A stretch of DNA of 64,000 nt from Lucinisca nassula (Eukaryota > Mollusca > Bivalvia > Lucinida > Lucinidae). Shown in pieces: positions 54,650 through 63,465 of the stretch. Under the pieces are notes generated by a model. That model saw only the letters and a program-made list of their open reading frames with translations, ran no database searches and was not told the origin of the DNA. Position 1 is the first letter of the stretch. Every line of letters starts with the position of its first letter. The DNA lies in NCBI GenBank assembly GCA_963580285.1, contig OY757014.1:11794725-11858724 (forward strand). Direction: 5' to 3'. The translations under genes and the position numbers were made by a program.

Positions 54650-54775
54650 TGCCAGAGGCTGACACCTGCCTTTCTTGAATCAGCAGAAGAGAGAATTGCC
54701 GTAGAAAAGATTTCAATGTTGCCGAACAGGCGGGGATCGAACCCGCGTCCTTCTGATCATCTGTCAGACACGTTT
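54650..54775 (-). repeat. SINE family E fragment with B box
   Basis: 'gctgacacctgcctttcttg', 'gtagaaaagatttca', 'gcggggatcgaacccgcgtc' match SINE E; the SINE's middle is missing. Confidence 0.75.
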
Positions 54776-54910
54776 TCGATAATTTTCTGAACAGTAGTCC
54801 TTTGGAAGCATAGACTACAGCACAGTACTGAAAACTATGGAGCGTGCAAGATTTTTTCTGGTCCCGACTAGCTTGTTTCGGCCAATCAGGCCTCATCAGT
54901 GATCCTCAAT
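54776..54910 (-). mobile_element. Retrozyme-like fragment RZ5 with hammerhead
   Basis: Minus-strand copy holding the hammerhead (54861-54906), then 'cttgcacgctccatagttttc' and 'ctatgcttccaaaggac', parallel to the segment after HHR1. Adjacent to a SINE E fragment. Confidence 0.72.
54861..54906 (-). ncRNA. Hammerhead HHR4, core present, stem I weakened
   Basis: Reads CTGATGAG, stem II GGCC-TGATT-GGCC, GAAAC and a GTC cleavage triplet on the minus strand. Stem I (GGATCA against GGGACC) has lost most pairing and stem III (ACAAGCTAGT) has a mismatch. The core is intact, so activity is possible but doubtful. Confidence 0.8.
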
Positions 54911-55382
54911 TGTTTCCTATTAAATCCCGCAGTCCAATAAATGATTCCAATGGACTAGAAAATATAACCAACCGAGACCATTACCTGATTAACCTGCAAA
55001 AGCGTCAATATAAAGGCCCGGTCTATGTGCAAAATATGTAAAGTAGTCTGTATGTGCTCATATTCATATCAGGAAAAAAGAGCTGATCAGAAAAAAAAAG
55101 ATTTTCTAGAAATGCTTTGCAAGATTCATATGTGGCAGAAAGGTTTCCCTTTACTCTCTAGTCACTTGTATAATATCAAGTTGTAAACTTATTTCAGAAC
55201 CCTTGCAAATTAAACGGCAAAGGTCATCACTAGTGTATTGTCCTCATTTTTCAGCTCCCATTTTCCATAAAATTTTACTTCTGGATTTTAGGGCACTTTC
55301 TTGCCACTGCTATCATTAGTTTTCGATAGCTTTTATACTTTTTTTTCTAAAAAAAAATATAATATCCCACAAAGTGGGTCAA
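54911..55382. other. No feature recognised
   Basis: AT-rich, with poly-T/poly-A near 55340. The last bases (GGGTC) may belong to the palindrome that follows. Confidence 0.45.
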
Positions 55383-56493
55383 GTATAAAAGCCAAGGCCG
55401 CGCCGGGCCGGGCCGAGCCGAGCCGAGCCGAGCCGCCGAGCCCAAAAATGCCGATCCAAAGATTTTATATTTCGTCTCTAGTCACAATGAAGATATATAT
55501 TGAATTCAGTTTGGTATAAAATTATTATGAATAACATATTTGATAACTGCACGCAAGTTCATCTCTCTACATTCTTTTATTTTCTTGCAATAACTATTTT
55601 TCCGAAATCGAGGGGTATAAAAGCCAAGGCCGGGAAAAATGCAAATATTTCTTAATTTATTACGATTTTATCGGTTAAAGAAATTCTTTTTGCCCTGGTG
55701 ATATTTAAATTTGATTATTTTATCATGTGCACACAGAAAATATAGTAAACATATCAAAATCACCTTAAATGGTCAAATTTCTTATTTTCGAATGGTTTCT
55801 ATTTTAGATTACCTTTACTAAAGGAAACGACCGAAAATATACCGAAAAGGAAAACCATATATTGTCACTGCTAGCTGGAATTAAAGAAATATAAAAATTG
55901 GTTCTTTTATTTGTTAACATGTATGTGTATATTAAAATGATATTTATTTTTTAACATGTATGTGTATATTAAAACGATAAAGAAAAAATGTTATTTTTTA
56001 TTTTTCAATAATTCCAGCTAGCAGTAAACAAAACTTTCTTCCCTTTCGGTCCTTTTCGGTCCTTTTATTTAATTAGGTCAATCTAAAAATAGAAACAATT
56101 AGAAAACAAGAAAATTGATAATTTAAGGTAGTGTTATATGTTTTGTTATATTTTTCTATAGACAAATGATGACAATAATCAAATTCAAATATTCTCAGGA
56201 AAAAAAGAAGTACCTGTAAATTTGCAAGAAATTAAGAAATATTATAATTTTTCCCGGCCTTAACTTTTATACCCCTCGATTTCGGCAAAACGGTTATTAC
56301 AAGAAAATTAAACAAAGTAGAGAGATAAACCTTCGTGCAGTTATCAAATATGTTATTTATAATAATTTGATACCCAATTGACTACAATATTTATCTTAAT
56401 TATAACAAGAGACGAAATATAAAATCTTCGGATCGGCATTTTTGGCTCGGCGGCTCGACCCGGCCCGGCCCGGCGCGGCCTTGGCTTTTATAC
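55383..56493. mobile_element. 1.1-kb near-complete palindrome with GC-rich ends
   Basis: GTATAAAAGCCAAGGCCGCG at the left is mirrored by the right end. Mirrored landmarks run all the way in: 'gatccaaagattttatattt', 'ggggtataaaagccaaggcc' (55613) against 56282, 'aaatttgattatt' and 'ctgctagctggaatt' (55870) against 56035. The centre (55915-55985) is a 32-bp direct repeat 'ttaacatgtatgtgtatatt'. Ends carry GGGCC/GAGCC repeats. No coding. A foldback-type element or large palindromic MITE. Confidence 0.88.
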
Positions 56494-56504
56494 CCGACCG
56501 TAAT

Positions 56505-56638
56505 TTCGGTCTTCGTATGTCCTTTTGGCTTTCCGCTGTTGGTGTTTCCGTTGGGATTTGTTGCTTCATGTTTGTGTTTCTTTCCCTTTGGTGTCTCTGA
56601 TGGGAGCTGTGGGTTAATTGTATCGATTCCTGATCATC
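56505..56638 (+). repeat. PLE 3' tail (copy 6)
   Basis: 'tgtccttttggctttccgctg' to 'gtatcgattcctgatcat' matches the copy 5/7 subfamily, in plus orientation, and stops where LINE-C copy 2 resumes. Confidence 0.8.
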
Positions 56639-57185
56639 GACGATGCGTTTAATAAAACTGCGTTCTCGGAGGTTCCAATGACTGGAAGATCGACCTCATT
56701 CATGGATAATATTGTTGTGTCAGTTGTAGGAGTGATCAAGTTTCTTCAAGGCTTAAACCCAAGTAAAGCCTGAGGACCTATTAGATGAACTTCACCCTAG
56801 AGTCCTGAAGGATCTAGCAAACGAATTAGGTCCAGTTTTTGCACACCTGTTTCAACAGTCTCTTGATACGGGTGAAATCCACAAAGAACATTTGACCACT
56901 TTTCAAAAAAGGAGATAGGGCTCTTGCCGGTAATTATCGCCCTGTGTGTCTGACTTGTGTTCTGTGTAAATCGCTTGAACATATAGTCTGCCCGAACATC
57001 GTGGCCCACTTTGAAGAACATAAACTTTTGTCAGACAGACAAAATGCATTTAGGAAAAGGCATAGGTTTGAAACTCAGCTGAGCACAGTTATTAATGACT
57101 GGGCAAAACTCTTGGACAAAGGGGGACAGGTGGACACATTTATTCTGGACTTCGAGAAGGCTTTTAACACAAAGGCTCGCACAAC
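56639..57185 (+). pseudogene. LINE-C copy 2, reverse transcriptase part (broken)
   Basis: Resumes with DDAFNKTAFSEVP and MTGRS, then FHPRVLKDLANELGPVFAHLF, YRPVCLTCVLCKSLEHIVC, LLSDRQNAFRKRH and DTFILDFEKAF. It then ends. Frames change at least three times. It aligns with minus-strand 50330-49790. Confidence 0.85.
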
Positions 57186-57289
57186 ATAAAAATAGTGACA
57201 CAATAACTCGACATTGTCGCAATAAAATGGCTACCGGCAAATTGCGTAAGTAAGTAAATAAAAATCAAAAATGAGTTCCTTTAAGAGCA

Positions 57290-57640
57290 ATGAAAACATT
57301 CATAAGAAAGAAGATGGGTCATACTACGTAGTTTCGGCTAACAAAGCCTCATCAGTGACCCTGTAATGATCCGGCAAAGAAAGCCAGAGGAAACATACTG
57401 TAATTTTGCGAATTTCGAATAGGCAGTCGATTCAAAGACTGATATAAATCAAAATGGGGTCCAAATAATTAAAAACCTGTCTAGAATATGAGTCTAAACC
57501 AATAATTTATTTCTGAATTCTCAGAATATTCACGCTGATCTCAAAGGACCAAAAGTAAAATATAAACTGCACTATGGTTGACACTGCACTAAGTAAGTAA
57601 AAAAAGTAAAATATAAACTGCACTATGGTTGACTCTGCAC

Positions 57641-57660
<20 letters not shown>
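57290..57660 (-). mobile_element. Retrozyme-like repeat RZ6 with intact hammerhead
   Basis: On the minus strand: a duplicated 'catagtgcagtttatatttt' block (57605-57640 and 57555-57590), 'ggtcctttgagatcagc', ~190 bp of unique sequence and the hammerhead (57316-57361). The block order is the same as in RZ1 ahead of its second hammerhead. No coding. Confidence 0.78.
57316..57361 (-). ncRNA. Type I hammerhead ribozyme HHR5 (fully intact)
   Basis: Minus strand from 57361: stem I GGGTCA pairs perfectly with TGACCC (57321-57316). CTGATGAG follows. Stem II GGCT-TTGTT-AGCC (57348-57336), GAAA (57335-57332), stem III ACTA-CG-TAGT, then A at 57322 and the predicted cut. Every invariant base is present and all three stems pair. 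Compensatory differences from HHR1 (stem II GGCT/AGCC against GGCC/GGCC; stem I TGACCC against TGGCCC; stem III loop CG against GC) keep the fold, which argues for function-level conservation. Confidence 0.93.
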
Positions 57661-57676
<16 letters not shown>

Positions 57677-58487
57677 GTCTTTATTTAACGAGGGTAACAA
57701 AATTTAGCATAGATATGTGTTAGCTAATCTTCCATGAGGCCCCCAGTAGCATATGGGCCCCGTCAAGCGATTTTGGTACTTATCGTCTATGTGAGCAGCG
57801 AAAGTTCAGGCGAGCCTGCGCATCCGCCCAGTCTCGCCAGAACCTTCGCTGCTCGCTCATACAAGCAGTGAATCAAGAGGAACCTTCGGACATAAAGCCA
57901 TATCCCTTGCCCCTCTGAATGGCTGGGCATGCGCAGTTAAAATTTGTCATGACGGAATGCTCGAAGACACAAATTCGCTTGGCGGGGCTCATAAAAATGT
58001 ACAGGTGTACAAATCAGTGACTGTCTACTGACCACGACAAGACTAGCATAACTAACGTCCCTGACAAATGCAGGAAAACACCAGCTATGCTATGGCCAAT
58101 GTACTTTTACTTGATTCGTACATAAAACAAGGCAAAAAATAAATGCAAAATAGTACAGTAATTACAAAATTTACACATATGCAATAGCTATAATTATATT
58201 CTTTGAATAAGTACTTTCAGGAGACTAACCACTTCAGGCATCTACAGTGAAAGGTATCAAGGATCTGGGAATATCTAACATGTTCTGCGAGGCTGTTCCA
58301 TATCAAACATCCAGAATACCTCAAGCTATGCTTGAAGTATTCAGTTCTAGGCTTAGGTGGGACATAGCAACCTGTAGAGGTTGATCTTAAAGTAACAGTA
58401 GCATTGAGATTATTACGCGTCGAATCAAGTTTCACCAAAGAGTGCGCCATATTCATGTTTTCCAGATTTTCTTTTCTAAAACAGAAG
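57643..58487 (-). pseudogene. LINE-D 3' end (5'-truncated)
   Basis: Minus-strand coding from about 58487 to 58217: NMNMAHSLVKLDSTRNN, VPPKPRTEYFKHSLRYSG, CLIWNSLAEHVRYSQ, a LINE RT C-terminal pattern (…RTE(F/Y)FK…Y…G..(L/I)WN.LP). The 3' UTR runs to a TAAG-repeat tail at 57643-57676. A 62-bp hairpin (57792-57862) lies in the UTR. It is flanked at 58488 by a PLE tail. Confidence 0.75.
57792..57862. repeat. GCGCA-apex hairpin
   Basis: GAGCAGCGAA…GGCGAG pairs with CTCGCC…TTCGCTGCTC; the apex holds CTGCGCATCCGCCCAGTC. It resembles the apex of MITE P1 and the ~190-bp satellite. Confidence 0.75.
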
Positions 58488-59270
58488 TGGAGGCAATGAT
58501 CAGGAATCGATACAATTATCCCACAGCTCCCATCAGAGACACCAAAGGGAAAGAAACACAAACATGAAACAACATACCCTAATTGAAACATCAACAGCGG
58601 AAAGCCAAAAGGACAGTTACTTTCCCACAAAATGGCCAATAGGCTGTCCAAAATACAATAATATAAGCAACACAAATACCCAATACAAAACATCACAAAA
58701 ATAAACCGCGACAGAAGAACTGTCTTGGAACGGTCAGCGGAAACGATTCCACTGGAGTGGGGGGGGGGGGAAAGCTTAAATCGATTTTATGTGGCCACCA
58801 TCCTCGCACTTACTTCCATCGCGATTTAGACAAATAATTTGTTCAGTCCGCATGAAGGCCTCCTAACTCATCAGTGCAACATCTCCGTGAACACAAAAAA
58901 ATCAAAGAACCACAGAGGTGAGACAACGGTGAGGACTCTACAGCAAGAGTGGAGCGTGATAGCTCAGTGGTTAGTGCACTTGCCTCTGATGCTAGAGGTC
59001 CCGGGTTCGATCCCCGGCAGCGGCGATAAAATTTCGGTGTCCGAACACGCTCCATTGGCATCATTTGCAGGGATGAATGTCATTAAGTGCACCGTCCTTC
59101 GGATCGGGACGTTAACTGGAGGCCCCCTGTGCAGGGAGAACCATCCCCTGTGCAGGTTAAAGATCCCTACCGTAATTACATGATTACCGTGTAGGCTTTC
59201 ATCCTGCAAAACTGGAGTGTATGTAATATACACCTGCGGTAATGGTCAAATGTGACCGACGCAGTATCAG

Positions 59271-59302
<32 letters not shown>

Positions 59303-59656
59303 AACCACTGAAATGCTGGAGCAAAAGAAAACAAACAGTTAGACTCCGATGGGCCCGACCAGAGACAGAGCATCATGCACCAACCAACATTACCTTGAAT
59401 TAGATCTCTCTAATTCTCAATAAGCCTTTACGTTGGAGCCGTCATAGAATCTGAGGCCTGACCCACCGGCGTGCAATTAAAGAGTGAAGCAAAGTTGCCA
59501 ACCGTGATTGGGTTAACTACCATGCATGCAGTCTGTCGTATAACATCCATGTTGTACCCAATCTTTTTATATCGAAGAATGATTTTACGAAATTGGGTGC
59601 TGAAGTCATTGCGGTTATATATTTTTCTGAATTTATATACTAAGTCACCATAAAAC
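58488..59656 (-). mobile_element. PLE copy 7, 5'-truncated, with a SINE A insertion
   Basis: Minus strand: coding end (59656 to about 59425: KFRKIYNRN … AVCRIT region as in copy 1), then the 3' region to 58488. The final bases are of the GAGGCAATGATCAGG subfamily. The SINE at 58949-59300 sits at 'cagcaag|aaaccactg', a site that is intact in copies 1, 2 and 3. Confidence 0.85.
58949..59300 (+). mobile_element. tRNA-SINE family A, full-length reference copy
   Basis: Head GGAGCGTGATAGCTCAGTGG with A box TAGCTCAGTGG (58960-58970) and B box GGTTCGATCCC (59004-59014), the two internal promoter elements of RNA polymerase III. The body includes 'ccttcggatcgggacgttaa' and 'caggttaaagatccctacc'. The tail is (TAGA)n (59270-59300). 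The empty site is known from the other PLE copies. Only a very short duplication (A/AA) is visible. Confidence 0.92.
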
Positions 59657-61275
59657 CTGTTTCATTTTTAGCTTGCGAGAAAAATATTTTTGCCGTGTTT
59701 TTAATGGATCTTTTATGAAAAAAAATATGCCCCCAAGTTAAATCAATAAAAATCATGCATGCTTATTAGTTCCGACTAAGTTCCGAGGCACGTTTTGGGG
59801 GAACGTAGCCGTGGAAAAAGCATGGGCATTTAAAAATTTAGGCATTACAAAAGCTTCTGTACTTCACGATCTTTAGCTTTGTTTACGGATCTACAGATGA
59901 AGTTATCCAAACTGCAAGACGACTGCAGTAAGTTCCCTATATTTGGGGTGCTTGATTGGTCATAAAAGAACAACAAACATTTTTGAAGTTTACTAATTTA
60001 TTATTCACTGGATAAAAACTAAGAAACGGAAATCAAGTGAGGTACATGCGCAAATTTTCAACAATAAACAAACATAAACAACATGCAATATAACTTATAA
60101 ATATACTTTCAGTATGTAACATTTCATTAACGTCAATCATGCATGCACCCCCTCCCCAAAATAAAAAAAATGATAAGAGAAGGGGTGTAAGAATACGAGT
60201 AATTTTTGGCTATGGGGGTATTCTGAACGTTGTTTTTTTCTGCCAGGTGCTAGGTGGGTATTTAACTCCGATCTATTGATCAGTGCTTGTTCTTTGATTG
60301 TTCTTCCGAGAAATTGTCTCTCTATTAAAATACAAAATGGAAGTTTGTCTTCTGCTGCATTTTCTTCTTCCAAGCTTTTATAACATATTTTTGCATAAAG
60401 GCAAACAGTGTGGACCCTCATCAGAATGCTCTGCAGTCTGATCTGGGCCCACACTGTTTTCAAAAATGATTTTAATGCAGATGACAGACGACAAAGCAGA
60501 CAACAATTAGCGTGTTGGTATGTTATGGGTGAAAAAGTGCTTCAGAGGTAAATTTAAACCAAAAATAACATCACTTTCTACCGCGGAAAAATCTCCCTTT
60601 TTGGGACCCCAATCTCCCTATCTGAAAATCAAAATCTCCCTATTTGGGTCCAAGAAAATATCACATGTATGGTAATGAATGGAAATAAGATTGAATCATG
60701 TATATTTTCTATCCAATTTTATACGAGAAAGAAGCAGTTTAATGTCAAAAATGGTTTGTGGCAAAAAGTTTTGATAGAAAGACAATTTAACAATAGTTAT
60801 TACAGAAAACAATTCGTGATACATCAACGGTAGAGTATGGAACCGGAGTTTTTTTTTTTGCCCACCAGATAAAACGAGGCTAATGACCTTTGACCTTGTG
60901 TGACGTAGACTTTGGATGTGTCTATATATAAAAGATTATTATCTCCGTGTGTGGCAGAGACAACGGGAGAGAAAGAGAGAAAGAAGAACATGTAATTTAA
61001 TGAAAATGTTATTTAGTTATTATGATAAGTATTACTTGTTTTGATCAATACCGTTAATCACATTGTTTATTTGATTTGACACATTAATCACGCAATGTTA
61101 TATATATTTAACGATAGTTCTATGTATACATTTTCAAGTTTGCATATCTTCATGTTAACAACACTTTGCAATGAAGGCCTCTGGTAAACCCCATTTTATA
61201 TGAGAAGAAGTAAGGTATATAGGGATTTATATTGCCTTTAATACTGCACAATGATACTTGTTCAACAGTGAAAAA
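59657..61275. other. No gene recognised
   Basis: Contains an M1-like hairpin (60403-60470: 'aacagtgtggaccctcatc' against 'ggcccacactgtttt'), a TATATAAAAG box near 60921, and low-complexity AT. Nothing supports a transcript. Confidence 0.45.
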
Positions 61276-61440
61276 TGATAAATGGGCGAAACGACTAGGG
61301 GGGGGGGGGGGGGGGGTGAGGGGGCGAGACGACTAAGGGGACGAAACGTCTATGGGGAAACGACCAGGGAGGAAACGTCTCGGAGGCGAAACGACTAGGG
61401 GAGGAAATGGTTTGGGGCGAAACGTCCCGGAACCTGTGGA
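61276..61440 (+). repeat. GGGCGAAACGACTA minisatellite with an 18-base G run
   Basis: Seven or so degenerate ~16-bp units ('gggcgaaacgacta', 'ggacgaaacgtctat', 'ggggaaacgaccag') and a G run at about 61300-61317. Part of it recurs inverted at 31277-31345. Confidence 0.8.
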
Positions 61441-61861
61441 TAGTGATATCACTAGTGAAAATACGTCTCGATTTTTGAGAGTTAATCAAATATGCCAAAT
61501 TAAAAACACGGTAGATATTTTTAATACACTGAAGTCCCAAAAAATCTTCATGGCATATTATTCTAATCATATTTCGGAAGCATTGCATTGTTTACGTTTG
61601 CGACAATACATAAATGAAGTCAGGATCATGTGACTGGTAAAAAAAAAACAAACTTCCTCGTCCAACACCGAGAAATGGGAAGTATTAACGCCGAATATTC
61701 TCAACGACCGGGTAATTAGTACTTTAAGGTTTAATATTGCATGCCATTTAATGTATGGTTTCTTTCAGCAATGTTGATACGGAGTTGGAAATTTGGTATA
61801 GTTTGGCAAGTGCTGTCACAAGTACTTGCTTTTCAAAAGGAAGTGGCTAGCTGGACTGAGG

Positions 61862-61887
61862 CTAGAGTGCCAGTTCAGGCACTCTAG
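61862..61887. repeat. Perfect 10-bp hairpin
   Basis: CTAGAGTGCC and GGCACTCTAG around the loop AGTTCA. Weaker pairing (GGCTAGC… / …GGTGGCTA) continues outward. Confidence 0.75.
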
Positions 61888-61989
61888 ACTCGGTGGCTAA
61901 AGTGTGGGTAATACAATACTTGATAGCTATAATCTGCCAGAGAGCATCATACTACTAAGGACGAATTAAGGAAAGTAAACATTTACCTG

Positions 61990-63000
61990 ACATATGCCGC
62001 CCCTCCCGGTTTTCGACGATCATTTTTTTACCGCTTATGTACCGGATTAAAAAAAAGAATTTACTTTAACTCTGATGCGCTAAAATATGCAGGTACACTA
62101 GTTATACCAGCCGCAGGCAGTCGATTTTCGGTTCATGCTGTTTCATTTTGCTATCGGACTCCATATTTGATCACCTGACGTCAAAATGTCATGACGTCAC
62201 CACTCGGTTATCGACGATGGCCAATTCGTGTCATTATTTAAGTGGAAAGAAAAGCGGAAAAACTAATCTTAAGTGATATTATGACAGAACAACTTCTTAT
62301 CTTTATACATTGGGTTATTTTATTCTCATTCATTAAAATGCATTGTCTTGTACACGTTTATATTGAACTACAGTGTAATAAATTTCACCCAATTAAAACC
62401 ATTAGCAGTGTACATTTACTAAAGTAATTTAAAAATGGTACTTGTGAGAATTCGCTTTTTTCTTACATTTCAGTAGTTACTGACAACAGGGTCAAGGAGA
62501 ATATCACATTCTTAAAAAATTTACACTTGTGCAGTATGTTAGGTGTGTCCAATATCCCAGTCTGAACACTGGGCTCATTTAAAAAAATATGACACACGAA
62601 TCAAGAGTACTTTCTAACATTTTTTGGGCAATTCTGTGCTTCCATACTTTTTATTTTTGGACAAGGATTCCCCATATATGCCAAGTGATCAATTCCGAGG
62701 GGTTCCAAATGAGTGCCTTTTGTGGAAAGGCATCGTCTGATGGTTTCGATACTGATGTTTGAATGGGCATGTATGTGTTTTTGGCAGAAACCAATTAATG
62801 AAGCAATTAAGTAAATAAAAAGTGAAAATATTTATATAATTCTTACAGGTTTGAAGCACATTTTTGGTCATTGTTAAGGATTTACACATGGAATTTCCGG
62901 AAGTAAATATTAGAAAGATTGTGACGTCGAAATTCACGCGAAAATCTCGCGACCGCTTATATCGTCGAAAACCGAGTGTAGTCGAAAACCGGGTGGACGA
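61990..63000. mobile_element. Possible ~1-kb TIR element with CGGTTTTCGACGAT ends
   Basis: CCCGGTTTTCGACGATC near 62000 is mirrored by ATCGTCGAAAACCGAG (62962) and GTCGAAAACCGGG (62980). A further CGGTTATCGACGATG is at 62207. No target duplication was identified and no coding is present. Confidence 0.45.
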
Positions 63001-63379
63001 CCATAATATCTAAAATTTCAATCTTATTGGAATCACAGGGTTCGCGCTAGGATTTATTTTTATTTCGCCATCACTTTCGCCAGTCTAATTTTTTTGTGCC
63101 AAAATCTTAAAACCTGAGCCAGTTGTAGAAACTTCTTCGTAAAATGCAGAACATGGATAAAAAAGATTGTCATCTGCTCTACAATTTTCCTTGGCACTTA
63201 AAGGGTTAAGACTTAAATGCACATACTGTCCTTTTGTGGCCTTTATGGATGTGTGTAATGGTCCATTTTCCAAGAGTAGATGCGCATAAAGACCCCAGGT
63301 TTTCGATCAAACCAACTCGGTCACACTTCAAGTCTATGAATCTCTTGATTGCATTTTTAATAACCTGTATATTCTTTTA

Positions 63380-63464
63380 GTTGGCTAGTAAAGTGTGGAT
63401 AGGTAAACTGGCCGACTCAAAAATGACTGGAATAGTGTTGACTGGGCCGTTAAATACAAAACGT
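63380..63464 (+). repeat. SINE family E, 3' end
   Basis: 'aagtgtggataggtaaactg' and 'gtgttgactgggccgttaaa' in sense orientation, next to the R60 repeat. Confidence 0.75.
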
Positions 63465-63465
63465 G

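Noticed and set aside
58960..59014. Possible functional tRNA gene
   Set aside because: A and B boxes are present, but the sequence continues as a repeated SINE body and a proper anticodon stem could not be built.
60915..60935. TATATAAAAG as a gene promoter
   Set aside because: No start codon, exon or conserved sequence follows; AT-rich boxes of this kind are expected by chance.
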